From Antilocapra americana (Eukaryota > Chordata > Mammalia > Artiodactyla > Antilocapridae): 64,000 bases of DNA. Below, piece after piece: positions 44,711-56,176 of the stretch. How positions within the stretch are numbered: the first letter of the stretch is position 1; every line of letters starts with the position of its first letter. The stretch covers positions 5,946,683-6,010,682 of the forward strand of contig ML664152.1 in assembly GCA_007570785.1 (NCBI GenBank), written 5' to 3'. The notes beneath the pieces are model-generated. The model was not told the origin of the DNA, did no database searches, and was given only the letters and a program-made list of their open reading frames with translations. The position numbers and the translations under genes are program-made.

Positions 44711-45030
44711 AAACCCACAAAAACCCATAAATGTAATACTTCTCATTTTAGCAAATTTAGAAGCATTTGAAAAGGACAAAGTAAACAAAGTCACAGACCC
44801 TCACAGTTTTTGAGACAGTCAAGTCCATATGCATGATTGCCAGTTTCTTTTCAGTTCTTCATATACATACAGAATTATTCTAAAATGAGAACTGGAATTT
44901 TTACATATGATTGGTTAACCAGCTTACTCCGCTGATTGCTATACTGTGATTAATTCATCAAATTATTCAATATTCTTGAAAACATGAGTTTCATTGATTA
45001 TGAAGTCACTATAATTGGTCTCCTATTGTT
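44711..45030. other. Unassigned AT-rich sequence
   Basis: No gene or repeat recognised. Confidence 0.4.
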
Positions 45031-45335
45031 TAATTGTTGCTGTTTAGTCTCTAAGTCTTATCTGACTCTTTGCAACCCTTTGCACTCAGCACACCAGGCT
45101 TTCCTGTCGTTCACCATCTCTTGGAGTCTGCTCAAACTCATGTTCATTGAGTCAGTGATGCCATCCAACCATCTTGTCTTTTGTCGTCCCCTTCTCCTGC
45201 CTTGAATCTTTCCCAGCATCAGGGTCTTTTCCATCAAGTTAGCTCTTAGCATCAGGTGGCCAAAGTATTAGAGCTTCAGCTTCAGCATCAGTCCTTCCAA
45301 TGAATATTTAGGATTGATTTCTTTTAGGATTGTTT
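45031..45335 (-). mobile_element. BovB 3' end, antisense
   Basis: BovB in reverse ('gttgctgtttagtctctaagtc', 'tgccatccaaccatcttgtc', 'cccttctcctgccttgaatctttcccagcatcagggtc', 'ggccaaagtattagagc'). Confidence 0.92.
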
Positions 45336-45689
45336 AGTGTTTACTGGTTTTTTGTGTTTGATTTCATTCTTAATGATGTCCTTCTTTTGTATCTGAACTT
45401 ATTGTACATGACTTTGGTTTCATGCCCACTTTTACTCTAGGGATTTGAAAGGCATGCCTTCAGTACGTGTTTTACCAATGAATGTTTTTGAATTTTATAT
45501 TGCTATATGCAAACGTATTTTTCTCATAATAAATACCAATAATAAAAAGGATCTACATGGTTTTTGGCTGTGAAGTGAATGATCTAGTGTACTTTTAATT
45601 TTGTTATTCTCTTCCTGCTAGTACCTTCTTTGGATAGCACCAGTCTTAGACTTAACAAGATGATGGTAACAAAATTGTTAAGTGATTTT
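45336..45689. other. Unassigned sequence
   Basis: No gene or repeat recognised. Confidence 0.4.
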
Positions 45690-45890
45690 AATTTTTTAAA
45701 TTTTTATCATAGTATAGTTGCTGGCGGGCTATAGTCCATGGGGTCACAAAAGTTGGACATGACTGAGTGATTAAACTACCACATAGTTGCTTTATAGTGT
45801 TGTGTTAATTTCTGTTGTATAGCAAAGTGAATAAGCTTTACATATACATATATATCCCTTCTTTTTATATTTCCTTCCCCTTTAGGTAAG
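45690..45890 (-). mobile_element. Artiodactyl L1 3' end, antisense, split by SINE fragment
   Basis: 'tttttatcatagtatagttgct' continues after the SINE as 'tttatagtgttgtgttaatttctgttgtatagcaaagtga', the L1 3' terminus in reverse. Confidence 0.75.
45723..45782 (+). mobile_element. Very short 5'-truncated Bov-tA with TSD
   Basis: Only the last roughly 60 bases of Bov-tA ('ggcgggctatagtccatggggtcacaaaagttggacatgactgag'). It is enclosed by atagttgct at 45714-45722 and 45783-45791. Confidence 0.85.
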
Positions 45891-45931
45891 AATACCTACA
45901 ATAACATATATTTTGACCTAATTTATATTTA

Positions 45932-46112
45932 ACTGGGAAAGATTGAGGGCAAGAGAAGAAGAGGGCAACAGAGGATGAGATGGTTGGATAGTATCACAGA
46001 CTCAATGGACATGAATTTCAGCCAATTCCAGGAGATAGTGAAGGGCAGAGGAACATGGTGGGTCTCAATCCATGAGGTTGCAGAGTCTGACCCACCTTAG
46101 TGACTGAGAAAC
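45932..46112 (+). mobile_element. BovB 3' end, sense
   Basis: 'ctgggaaagattgagggcaag', 'ggatgagatggttggatagtatcacagactcaatggacatgaa', 'aggagatagtgaagggcagagga' and the terminal 'ggttgcagagtctgac' are BovB in sense. Confidence 0.9.
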
Positions 46113-47130
46113 AACAATGATTGGTAACTTGTTTTTAATCAACCTGTATAATTAGAATAAAATTCAAAATGTCTTCAATATATGTTAAGAATTTTTTTTT
46201 ATTTTCAGTAACATCACCTGATACCTGAAACTTCATGAGTTCTGTCTGAAAGCACTGAGTTTGTTTAAAAAGTTTAAAAACAAATTTTTAAACTTTCTTT
46301 TAGCCTACTTAGTTGTATGCAATGTTTTATCTTCCATTCACAATTTTTAGTTCAATAGTTGTGTTTTTGGCCCCCCTCAATCCATTTATCTCTCAGCTTG
46401 TCCTTTCATTTCAGCAGGTTGTTCTTATTTCATGTATTCAATGCCTTCTCTGTCTCTGTCTATTAATTAGACATTTTCTAAAACCATCTATTTTCCTACT
46501 GTTTGGTGAAACTTTAATGTTCTTGGTCTCCAGACCTGAGCAAGAAAGGGCTTGTCTTCACTGAAAATAAATTCCACATTCTTGTGACTATAGTCACACT
46601 TCACCTTCCTTGGAATGTCACAAAATTCTAGACCTGGCTGTAGAGCTACTATAAGAATTGAATTCACAGACTGTAGTTTATCTGAGCAACTTCAACTTTA
46701 ATTTGAACTTCTTTCAAAAGTGACTGGTTGATTCAAACATGATCCATTTTAACAGAATGTTTTCCTCATTGTTTGATAGTTTGGAATTATTTCATTGGTT
46801 CCTTTTTTCTGTTCAACTCTATTTTTCCTATCTTCCCAACTGGACAATCTGCCAAAATCTGAGATGAATAGCACTGAAATCTGCCCAACACTCTTGATTC
46901 TCTGGTGTAATTTGACCATATCATGTTCACAGGGATGCTTTACTCTCTTCTAAACCCCTGTACTATATCAGCAGTTATTCCCAAGGAACTTCCCCACCTT
47001 TCATTGAGAAGCCTTTGTATGGAAGAAAGACACCAGGTAATCAAGCCAAAGATCTAGGTGTGAGTCTGCAGGGGACATTAACTCACTGAGTAATTCTGGA
47101 CAAAGATAATCATCCCATTCATACATGGAA
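46113..47130. other. Unassigned sequence
   Basis: No gene or repeat recognised. Confidence 0.4.
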
Positions 47131-47142
47131 ATCATGATAAAG

Positions 47143-47337
47143 TGAAGTTGCTCAATTGTGTCTGACCCCTTGTTACTGTAGCCTGCAGGGCTCCTCTGTC
47201 CATGGAATTTTCCAGGCAAGGATACTGGAGTGGGTTGGCCATTTCCTTCTGCAGAGGATCTTCCTGACCCAGGTATCAAACCTGGGTCTCCTGCACTGCA
47301 GGCAGACTCTTTACTATCTGAGCCACCAAGGAAGCCC
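47143..47337 (-). mobile_element. Bov-tA SINE, antisense, with TSD
   Basis: Antisense Bov-tA bounded by atcatgataaag (47131-47142) and atcatggtaaag (47338-47349), a 12-bp duplication with one mismatch. Confidence 0.93.
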
Positions 47338-47349
47338 ATCATGGTAAAG

Positions 47350-49282
47350 GGTAGACATATTTTTAAGAATAAAGGAGAATATGGTACATGACAAAGTCTG
47401 TTATGCTTCATTAGTGTGACCATCCATGTCCATTATGTAGGGTGACGTAACTGTCTGACAGGGACTTTTCTTCAATAATATTTATATTCTTTCTGTGGTT
47501 AATATTTATTAATCACAATAATTATTTTTTGCTAAGTTAAATTGAAGCAAATACATCTTTTATTCCTAAAACTACAACAGAAGTATCTGAGAGGGTATTG
47601 TAGCTAAATTTCATCTTCTGACAGAATAAACTTGTTTTTATTTACTTAAATTATTTAGTTTAATATGAACATATATATATATATATATATAGTTTTGTTA
47701 TCTTTCTATTTTTGTTTTCTTCATGAAATATTATATCCAATATTATGTCAGACACAATGGTTAACTTGTGGTCATGTTTGTGAAGTGAATTCTAATGTGT
47801 TTTCTGTTACACTCAGAAATTCACTGTTGTTTTGCAAAATCTTTATGGTTATTAAAAATCACTTCTGTCTTCTGTCTTTATGTCTTGAAAATGGCTTTTG
47901 ATTAAAAAAACAAAGTCTGTGAAATATATTGGTAAAGAAAAATAACAGCAAGCATAAAAATAGAGATATCAATTCTTACAACTTTACAATGCTGTTGAAA
48001 GAGTAGTTTTAGGATCTTTCCTACCCAATGAGGAATGTTCATATAGGAATTGAAAATATGGACACCAGTTATGTGTATAGTCAGAGACTTGTTCCACATC
48101 AAACCCATGACACCTGTACAAATGACAGATTCTTACGTTGAAAAATCTTGAAGGAACTTTATGCATTCAGAGTCCTTTGCTTTGCACATAGAATAGTAGC
48201 TAATTACATGAGACATTCTTGAATTTTTAAATCATGCAGCATTTTTTCACAAAATGTTCATTGAATAACAATATCTTAAATAGTATGTACATGACTCTTT
48301 CTAAAAACATTTTAAATTTAATCTGAAAGAATCTTGCTCTATAATCCGGCCACTAGAGAGTACTATAATACTGTACCTAGGTATCATGAAAAATTATTGT
48401 AATTTTTCAACATAGCATCTTTATCATTTTCTTTCATTTTACTAATTCAATCAATCCAGTTGACGTTAAGATTCAATCCCTATAATTTTCCTTGCAAAGA
48501 GCTGAATGTAATTTTCCTCCCAAGTCCTAAAAGAGCTTGCAAAGCTATAATTTTTCATTGTGATCTTACTTGTCTTGAAATAGAAAGAGTATGTTTCAGT
48601 CCTATCTTCCTACTGTATATGTCGACTTATTTTATCACAACAACAACATTTAAGCAAGAGATGATCAGAGGAATGTGTTTTGTCTTTGAGATGTCAATTC
48701 AACAAACATTTGTGGAACCTCAAGAACCAGCAGGCACAGGGTGTATCTGTGTGTCTCTACAAATAATTGCAATGCTTTTCCTTCCTTAGTTGATAAAGCA
48801 CATGTGGACAAAGACATGACCTAGGGCTGAACATAGTGGTCAAGAGATTGATGTAGACCAGGAATTTGGAATGAGAAAGAATCCTGCTCAGAGTGGGACA
48901 ATTAGGAAGACTCTGAGATGGAACACGGAAGTGGAAGGGAACCTATCCCTGAAGGACAGATAGGAATTAAAGTGTTATATCAAAGATGCAAGTGCAGAAA
49001 CATGTCTAACCAAAGCAAGACCTTTCAGGTTATATGTGAAGTAGAGTGTGCAAGTGGTTTTGTCGCAAGAATATGTTTGTGTGTCAGAGAAACTGGTGGC
49101 TTCTGGAGTGTGAATGGCCTTTCATGCCAGTTTTAGAAGTTTGAATGTGTTCTTCATGAAGAAGTTCTCACACTTTTTTTTCACCTGAAAAAGAATCCAA
49201 GTTATGAAACACACACATGTTCATAATAAAAATGGGTACTATTTTATAACTTAAATATATATATGCAGTGCTCTGCTGTGTG
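47350..49282. other. Unassigned sequence with a small AT microsatellite
   Basis: No gene recognised. An (AT)10 run lies at 47671-47691. The 109-codon open frame at 48460-48789 has no domain. Confidence 0.4.
47671..47691. repeat. (AT)n microsatellite
   Basis: Uninterrupted at-dinucleotide run. Confidence 0.95.
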
Positions 49283-49486
49283 CTTAGTCACTCAGTCATG
49301 TCCAACTATTTGTGACTCCATTGACTGTAGCCACCAGGCTCCTCTGTCCATGGGGGTTCACCAGGCAACAATACTGGAGTCCATTGTCATGCCTTCCTCC
49401 TGAGGATCTTCCCAAGACACACATCTAACCCAGGGCTCCCACACTACAGGAAGATTCTTCACCATCTGAGCCACCAGGAAAGCCCA
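49283..49486 (-). mobile_element. Bov-tA SINE, antisense
   Basis: Antisense Bov-tA ('cttagtcactcagtcatgtccaac' to 'cttcaccatctgagccaccaggaaagccc'). Confidence 0.9.
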
Positions 49487-49984
49487 AATGTATATGTGCA
49501 CACCTACAATTTGGTCAATTATACCTCTGTAAAGCTGGAAGGAAAGTGGATGCTGTAACAGGGCTTTGTGACATGGCTGTGCTCTCCTGGAGGTGGGGAT
49601 GAGGTGAAGGTGTGCGTAGGAGTTGTGCTGGGGTGAGCACTGAGAGAGGGCATGGCCTTGAGAGCATGAGCAGGCCCCCAAGTGCCTGTCACCTGTTCAC
49701 AAGGGAGCATCTGTGAAGGGTGCCCTGTGGAGATTTATTTGCCATCAGAGGGATGTGGGCTGTGTGCTAATCAGGGCTCATTTCTTCCTCTGGGTCCTAG
49801 AATACTCCCTGTCCAGGCCTGGGCCAGTTCCCTTAGTCCTTTAAGAACTCTGCCCCTCTGTTCTGGTGCTCATCACAGCCTCGCAATCGGAGCACCCCAC
49901 TAAACTGAGCTCTTTGCAACCTCTGGTCTGCCAGCACATCCTACACAGTGACCATCCAATCCTGGGAAGTTCTTTGGTTTCTCT
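49487..49984. other. Unassigned sequence
   Basis: No gene recognised. Confidence 0.4.
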
Positions 49985-49993
49985 AGCATTTAC

Positions 49994-50097
49994 CCACTCC
50001 AGTATTCTTGCCTGGAGAAGCCTATGGAAAGACGAGCCTGATGAGATGTACTCTATGAGGTTGCAAAGAGTCGGACACGACTGAAGTGATTGAGCAC
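49994..50097 (+). mobile_element. 5'-truncated Bov-tA with perfect TSD
   Basis: The last roughly 104 bases of Bov-tA, bounded by agcatttac at 49985-49993 and 50098-50106. Confidence 0.9.
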
Positions 50098-50106
50098 AGC
50101 ATTTAC

Positions 50107-50389
50107 TCATTTCCTCTTCATGAAGTTTAGTTTATGAACCACATTAGCGGTATGAACAGTCTAACTGTGATACTGCTACTTCTTGGAGAGTTCTGTTAAG
50201 AAGATCATAGATGACAGTACCTTTTATATTCAGGCATGTTGTACTGCTATTTTACACTTGATTTTGAGTTAAAGTCCATTTATCTTTTCTCTTTTATAAT
50301 AACTATTATAAAATCAAGTCTACTTCCTTAAATTATAAATGAAAAGCCTTCGTTAAAAATAATTTTGATGATAATGCTTAATATTACTA
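50107..50389. other. Unassigned sequence
   Basis: No gene or repeat recognised. Confidence 0.4.
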
Positions 50390-51327
50390 TTAATAAGTTT
50401 AAAAAATTTTTTTTACATTATCATGTTGGTTTTGGCATACATTGACATGAATCTGCCATGGGTATACATATGTTCCCTTTCCAGAACCCCTCCCACCTCC
50501 CTCCCGATTCCCTCTCTCTGGGTCATCCTGGTGCACCAGCCCTGAGCATCAAACCTGGACTGGCAATTGATTTCACATATGATAGTTAACATGTTTCAAT
50601 GCCGTTCTCCCATATCATCCCACCCTTGCCCTCTTCCATAGAGTTCAAAAGACTGTTCTATAATCTGCGTTTCTTTTGCTGTCTCGCATACAGGGTTCTC
50701 GTTACCATCTTTCTAAATTCAATATATATGCGTTAGTATACTGTATTTTTGTTTTTCCTTCTGGCTTACTTCACTCTGTATAATAGGATCCAGTTTTGTC
50801 CACCTGAGCAGAACTGATTCAAATGAATTCTTTTTAATGGCTAAGTAATATTCCATTGTGTATATGTACCACAGCTTTCTTATCCATTCGTCAGTTGATG
50901 GGCATCTAGGTTGCTTCCATGTCCTGGCTATTGTAAACAATGCGATGATGAACATTGGGATACACGTGTCTCTTTCAGTTCTGGTTTCTTTGTTGTGTAT
51001 GCCCAGCAGTGGGACTGTTGGGTCATATACCAGTTCTATTTCCAGTTTTTTAAGGAATCTCCACACTGTTTTCCCTAGTGGCTGTACTAGTTTGCATTCC
51101 CACCAACAGTGTAAGAGAGTTCCCTTTTCTCCACATCCTCTCCAGCATTAATTGCTTGTAGACTTTCGGATGGCAGCCATTCTGAGTGGTGTAAAGTGGT
51201 ACCTCATTATGGTTTTGATTTGCATTTCTCTGATAATGAGTGATGCTGAGCATCTTTTCATGTGTTTGTTAGCCATTTTTATGTCTTCTTTGGAGAAATG
51301 TCTGTTTAGTTCTCTGGCCCACTTTTT

Positions 51328-52081
51328 TTTTTTAATTATTGTTTTTGCCATACATTGTCATGATATCACCATGGGTTTACATATGCTTCCCCTCCGGAAC
51401 CCCCCTCCCTCGTCCCTCCCCCCCGGGAAATCTCGCTGCACCAGTCCCAAGCATCAATCCTGGGCTGCCGATTGATTAGACACATGACAATTAACATGCT
51501 TCAATGCCCTTCTCCCATATCATCCCACCCTTACCCTCATCCACAAAGTCCATGAGTCTATTCTATACATCTGCGTTCCTTTTGCTGTCTTGCATGCTGG
51601 GTTCTCGTTACCGTCTTTCTAAATTCCATATATATGCGTTAATATACTGTATTGTTGTTTTTGCTTCTGGCTTACTTCACTCTGGATAATGGGCTCCAGT
51701 TTCGTCCATCTGAGTAGAACTGCTTCAAATGAATTTTTTTTAATGCTGAGTAATATTCCATTGTGTATATGTACCACAGCTTTCTTATCCATTCATCAGT
51801 TGATGGGCATCTAGGTTGTTTCCATGTCTTAGCTATTGTAAACAATGCAGCGATGAACATTGGGGTACACGTGGCTCTTTCAATTCTGGTTTCCTCGGTG
51901 TATATGCCCAGCAGTGGGATTGCCGGGTCATATGGCAGGTCTATTTGCAGCTTTTTAAGGAACCTCCACACTGTTTTCCATAGTGGCTGTACTAGTTTGC
52001 ATTCCCACCAACAGTGTAAGAGGGTTCCCTTTTCTCCACATCCTCTCCAGCATTTATTGCTTGTAGACTTTTGGATGGCAG
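51328..52081 (-). mobile_element. Nested L1-BT (5'-truncated) with 15-bp TSD
   Basis: A young-type L1-BT 3' end in reverse, with the T-rich tail at 51328 and truncated end at about 52081. It is bounded by tctggcccacttttt at 51313-51327 and 52082-52096, so it landed inside the outer L1. It carries an open ORF2 C-terminal region of about 139 codons (51672-52091, which includes a few flank codons) with the [20 protein letters not shown] cysteine motif. Confidence 0.9.
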
Positions 52082-52292
52082 TCTGGCCCACTTTTTGATT
52101 GGGTCATTTATTTTTCTGGAATGGAGCTGTAGGTGTTGCTTGTATATTTTTGAGATTAATTGTTTGTCCACTGCTTCACTGGCTATTATTTTCTCCCATT
52201 CTGAAGGCTGCCTTTTCACCTTCCTTTTAGTTTCCTTTGTTGTGCAGAAGCTTTTCATTTTAATTAGGTCCCATTTGTTTATTTGTGCTTTT

Positions 52293-53448
52293 TTTTAAAT
52301 TTTTTTTTAATTTTTTAATTGTTTTTGCCATACATACGCTTCCCCTCCANNNNNNNNNNNNNNNNNNNNNNNNNNNNNNNNNNNNNNNNNNNNNNNNNNN
52401 NNNNNNNNNNNNNNNNNNNNNNNNNNNNNNNNNNNNNNNNNNNNNNNNNCCCCCCCCCCCGGGAAATCTCGCTGCACCAGCCCCGAGCATCAATCTTGGG
52501 CTGGCGATTGATTAGACATATGAAAATTAACATGCTTCAATGCCCTTCTCCCATATCATCCCACCCTTACCCTTATCCACAAAGTCCACGAGTCTATTCT
52601 ATACATCTGCGTTCCTTTTGCTGTCTCCTATGTTGGGTTCTCGTTACCGTCTTTCTAAATTCCATATATATGCGTTAATATACTGTATTGTTGTTTTTGC
52701 TTCTGGCTTACTTCACTCTGGATAATGGGCTCCAGTTTCGTCCATCTGAGTAGAACTGCTTCAAATGAATTTTTTTTTTAATGCTGAGTAATATTCCATT
52801 GTGTATATGTACCACAGCTTTCTTATCCATTCGTCAGTTGATGGGCATCTAGGTTGCTTCCATGTCCTGGCTATTGTAAACGATGCAGCGATGAACATTG
52901 GGGTACACGTGGCTCTTTCAATTCTGGTTTCCTCGGTGTATATGCCCAGCAGTGGGATTGCTGGGTCATATGGCAGGTCTATTTGCAGCTTTTTAAGGAA
53001 CCTCCACACTGTTTTCCATAGTGGCTGTACTAGTTTGCATTCCCACCAACAGTGTAAGAGAGTTCCCTTTTCTCCACATCCTCTCGAGCATTTATTACTT
53101 GTAGATTTTTGGATTACAGCCATTCTGACTGGTGTAAAGTGGTACCTCATTGTGGTTTTGATTTGCATTTCTCTGAAAATGAGTGATGTTGAGCATCTTT
53201 TCATGTGTTTGTTAGCCATTTGTATGTCTTCTTTGGAGAAATGTTTGTTAAGTTCTTTGGCCCACTTTTTGATTGGGTCGTTTATTTTTCTAGAATGGAG
53301 CTGCAGGAGTTGTTTGTATATTTTTGAGATTAATTGTTTGTCCACTGCTTCATTGGCTATTATTTTCTCCCATTCTGAAGGCTGTCTTTTCACCTTGCTT
53401 ATAGTTTCCTTTGTTGTGCAGAAGCTTTTAATTTTAATTAGGTCCCAT
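52293..53448 (-). mobile_element. Second nested L1-BT, containing the assembly gap
   Basis: A new L1 3' end (T-rich tail 52293-52320, then 3' UTR) begins inside the outer L1 after '...tttatttgtgctttt'. The same 36-base sequence recurs at 53431-53466, where the outer L1 appears to resume. The right edge is therefore ambiguous within that stretch. The 378-codon ORF2 C-terminal frame (53897-52761) runs across the proposed edge without a break. Confidence 0.65.
52350..52449. other. Assembly gap, 100 N
   Basis: Exactly 100 N, the conventional length for a gap of unknown size. It lies in the L1 3' UTR where the C-rich tract (g-rich in element sense) belongs. The sequence resumes in a run of c. Confidence 0.98.
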
Positions 53449-54363
53449 TTGTTTATTTGTGCTTTTATTTCCAATATTCTGGGAGGTGGGTCATAGAGGA
53501 TCCTGCTTTGGTTTATGTCGGAGAGTGTTTTGCCTATGTTTTCCTCTAGGAGTTTTATAGTTTCTGGTCTTATGATTAGATCTTTGATCCATTTTGAGTT
53601 TATTTTTGTGTATGGTGTTAGAAAGTGTTCTAGTTTCATTCTTTTACAAGTGGCTGTCCAGTTTTCCCAGCACCACTTGTCAAAGAGATTGTCGTTTCTC
53701 CATTGTATATTCTTGCCTCCTTTGTCAAAGATAAGGTGTCCATAGATGCATGGATTTATCTCTGGGCTTTCTATTTTGTTCCATTGATCTATATTTCTGT
53801 CTTTCTGCCAGTACCATACTGTCTTGATGACTGTGGATTTGTAGTATAGCCTAAAGTCAGGCAGGTTGATTCCTCCATTTCCATTCTTCTTTCTCAAGAT
53901 TGCCTTGGCTATTTGAGGTTTTTTGTATTTTCATACAAATTGTAAAATTATTTGTTCTAATTCTCTGAAAAAGACCTCTGGTAGCTTGATAGGAATTGCA
54001 TTGAATCTATAGATTGCTCTGGTTAGGATACTCATTTTCAGTATATTGATTCTTCCGATCCATGAACACAGTATATTTCTTCATCTATTTTGTCCTCTTT
54101 GATTTCTTTCATCAGTGTTTTATAGTTTTCTATATATAAGTCTTTTGTTTCTTTAGGCAAATATACTCCTAAGTATTTTATTCTTTTTGTTTCGATGGTG
54201 AATGGAATTGTTTCCTTAATTTCTCTTTCTGTTTTCTCATTGTTAGTGTATAGGAATGCCAGGGATTTCTGTGTGTTGATTTTGTATCCTGCAACTTTAC
54301 TATATTCACTGATTAGCTCTAGTAATTTTCTGGTAGAGTCTTTAGGGTTTTCTTAATAAGTTT

Positions 54364-54939
54364 TATTGAGTGCCTAAACACGTGCAAAACACATCCAAAT
54401 CCAGTTATAGGTGATTCCTTTTCTCCTGAATAGTTCCTTCCTTTGCTTTGGCTATTGTCTATTGACTGAATTCTGGAAAATGTTTCAGGTATATAACACA
54501 AATCCTGCTGTTTGTAACTGCGGAGATATTTGTATTAAGGGTAATAAAATATCCATTCAGATACTCATGAATAACTATATGCTGAATAAAGCTTGAGCTA
54601 TTAAATATCTCTTCCTTCTTTTGTCTCATGTTTCAATAAGTTTCTTTAGCTTTTAGGCCTGGTGATTTTCCAGTGCTTTATCAGAACACTTTGTAGCCTT
54701 AGGCAGGTTTGTGTTGGCAGGTGCACAACATCTTCAAGATCTTCTCTGCCCTTTGGTGATGATAATCTATAATTTCCAAGACATGCTTATGTTGCTAACT
54801 GGGCCAGTACATTTCAAACTGCAGGTTGCAACCTGCTGTTGACTGTGAAGTACATGTAGTATGTCAAGACAGGCATTAAATAAAAAGATACATAAAAGGA
54901 TGGGCCAGATGCCTCAGAGTGCATCTCATGTACCAAAAG
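54364..54939. other. Unassigned sequence
   Basis: No gene or repeat recognised. Confidence 0.4.
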
Positions 54940-55145
54940 TATGAAAATTTTGCATCCCTGCAAGAGTTCTGGATATCTCACCTCCTCGCCAATGCACCTT
55001 AATTTTTGCTATTCCAGAAGTATGTAGTATATCTAATTATGATTCCATTTTGTATTTCCTGATAATAACACTAATGGCCCTTTAATATACTACTGGCTAT
55101 TCATGTATCTTCAATGAAGTATCTGTTTAGATATTTTGCATAGGA

Positions 55146-55257
55146 ACTTTCACAGTGGTCCAGCGGTTAAGACTACTCTTTCACTGCAAGGAAGCGTAAA
55201 CTCAGTCCCTGTTTGGGGAAGTAAGATCCCACATGCTGTGTGACATGGCCCCAAAAT
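55146..55257 (+). mobile_element. CHR-type SINE in ancient L1
   Basis: 'actttcacagtggtccagcggttaagactactctttcactgcaagg', 'cagtccctgtttggggaagtaagatcccacatgctgtgtgacatggcc' is a sense CHR SINE. A ta-rich stretch follows. Confidence 0.85.
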
Positions 55258-55735
55258 ACATATATATATATATTTTCCATTGGAAAAGATATTTGTCTTC
55301 TTACTATTGAATTCTAATAATTCTTTACATATTCTAGATAGCAACCTTTACCAGAAACATGCCTTGTAAATATTTCTCTTAAGGTGCAATTAACTTTTTG
55401 TATTTTAATAGTGATTTTGGAAGAGAAGAGGTATTTAATTGTAATGAAATTTGTTTTACCATTTTAAAAAATTTTATAGATTATTTTCTATTAATAAAAT
55501 ATCTTCTCCTAAGTTGCTGTTATTATCCTCAATGTTCTCTTCTGGAAGTTTCTTAGTTTTAGTCTTCCATTTAAGTCTGTGATCCACTGCATTAAATTCT
55601 TAGAATGGTCTGAAGTCATATAGAAGGCTGAGTTTTGGCATCTGTGTATCTCAACTATTTTGCATATGGATAGTCACATCTTTCAGTGCTATTTTCTGAA
55701 TTTTTTTTCTTTGCCATTAAGTTTCCTGGGTAAGG

Positions 55736-56176
55736 TACACGTACTTAATCACTCTGTTGTGTACAATTATTTGCGACCCCTGGACTGTAACCTGCCAGGT
55801 TCCTTTGTCCTTGAGATTCTAATAGACTCGTGGACTTTGTGGATGAGGGTAAGGGTGGGATGATATGGGAGAAGGGCATTGAAGCATGTTAATTATCATA
55901 TGCCTAATCAATCGCCAGCCCAGGATTGATGCTCGGGGCTGGTGCAGCGAGATTTCCCGGGGGGGAGGGAGGAGGGAGGGGGGTTCCGGAGGGGAAGCAT
56001 ATGTAAACCCATGGTGATATCATGACAATGTATGGCAAAAACAATTAAAAAAAAAAAAAGAATACTGAAGTGGGTTGCCATTTCCTTCTTCAAGGGATCT
56101 TCCCCACCCAGGGATGAAACCCCTGTCTCCTGCATTGCAGGTGGATTCTTTACCATCTGAGTTACCAGGAAAGCCC
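55736..56176 (-). mobile_element. Bov-tA SINE, antisense, split by L1-BT
   Basis: Left half 55736-55820 ('cttaatcactctgttgtg ... cctttgtccttgagattct'). Right half 56061-56176 ('aatactgaagtgggttgcc' to 'accatctgagttaccaggaaagcc'). The expected ccaggcaag between them is absent. Confidence 0.88.
55821..56060 (+). mobile_element. 5'-truncated L1-BT in a SINE, no TSD
   Basis: Starts 'aatagactcgtggactttgtgg', includes the G-rich tract (about 55958-55995) and ends 'tatggcaaaaacaatt' plus a 13-A tail. No direct repeat flanks it, and 6-9 bases of the SINE target are missing. Confidence 0.88.

Larger units (their letters stand above)
50401..54352 (-). mobile_element. Outer 5'-truncated L1 with nested L1 insertions
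   Basis: The whole block is bounded by ttaataagttt at 50390-50400 and 54353-54363, so the outermost insertion is one L1 in antisense. Its segments are 50401-51327, 52082-52292 and about 53431-54352. Its 3' UTR differs from the younger L1-BT type ('catgggtatacatatgttccctttcc', 'cctggactggcaattgatttcac'), in line with an older subfamily. ORF2 remnants include the C-terminus (50719-51066) and upstream parts. A TGG to TGA change near 53930 is one of several breaks. Confidence 0.8.

Noticed and set aside
52801..53496. A 231-codon open frame on the + strand
   Set aside because: It is the antisense of L1 ORF2. Similar antisense frames recur at every L1 copy, and no independent protein features are visible.
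52761..53897. 378-codon open frame as a possible host gene
   Set aside because: It is the L1 ORF2 C-terminal region, with the known cysteine motif and no N-terminal domains. It belongs to the nested L1s.
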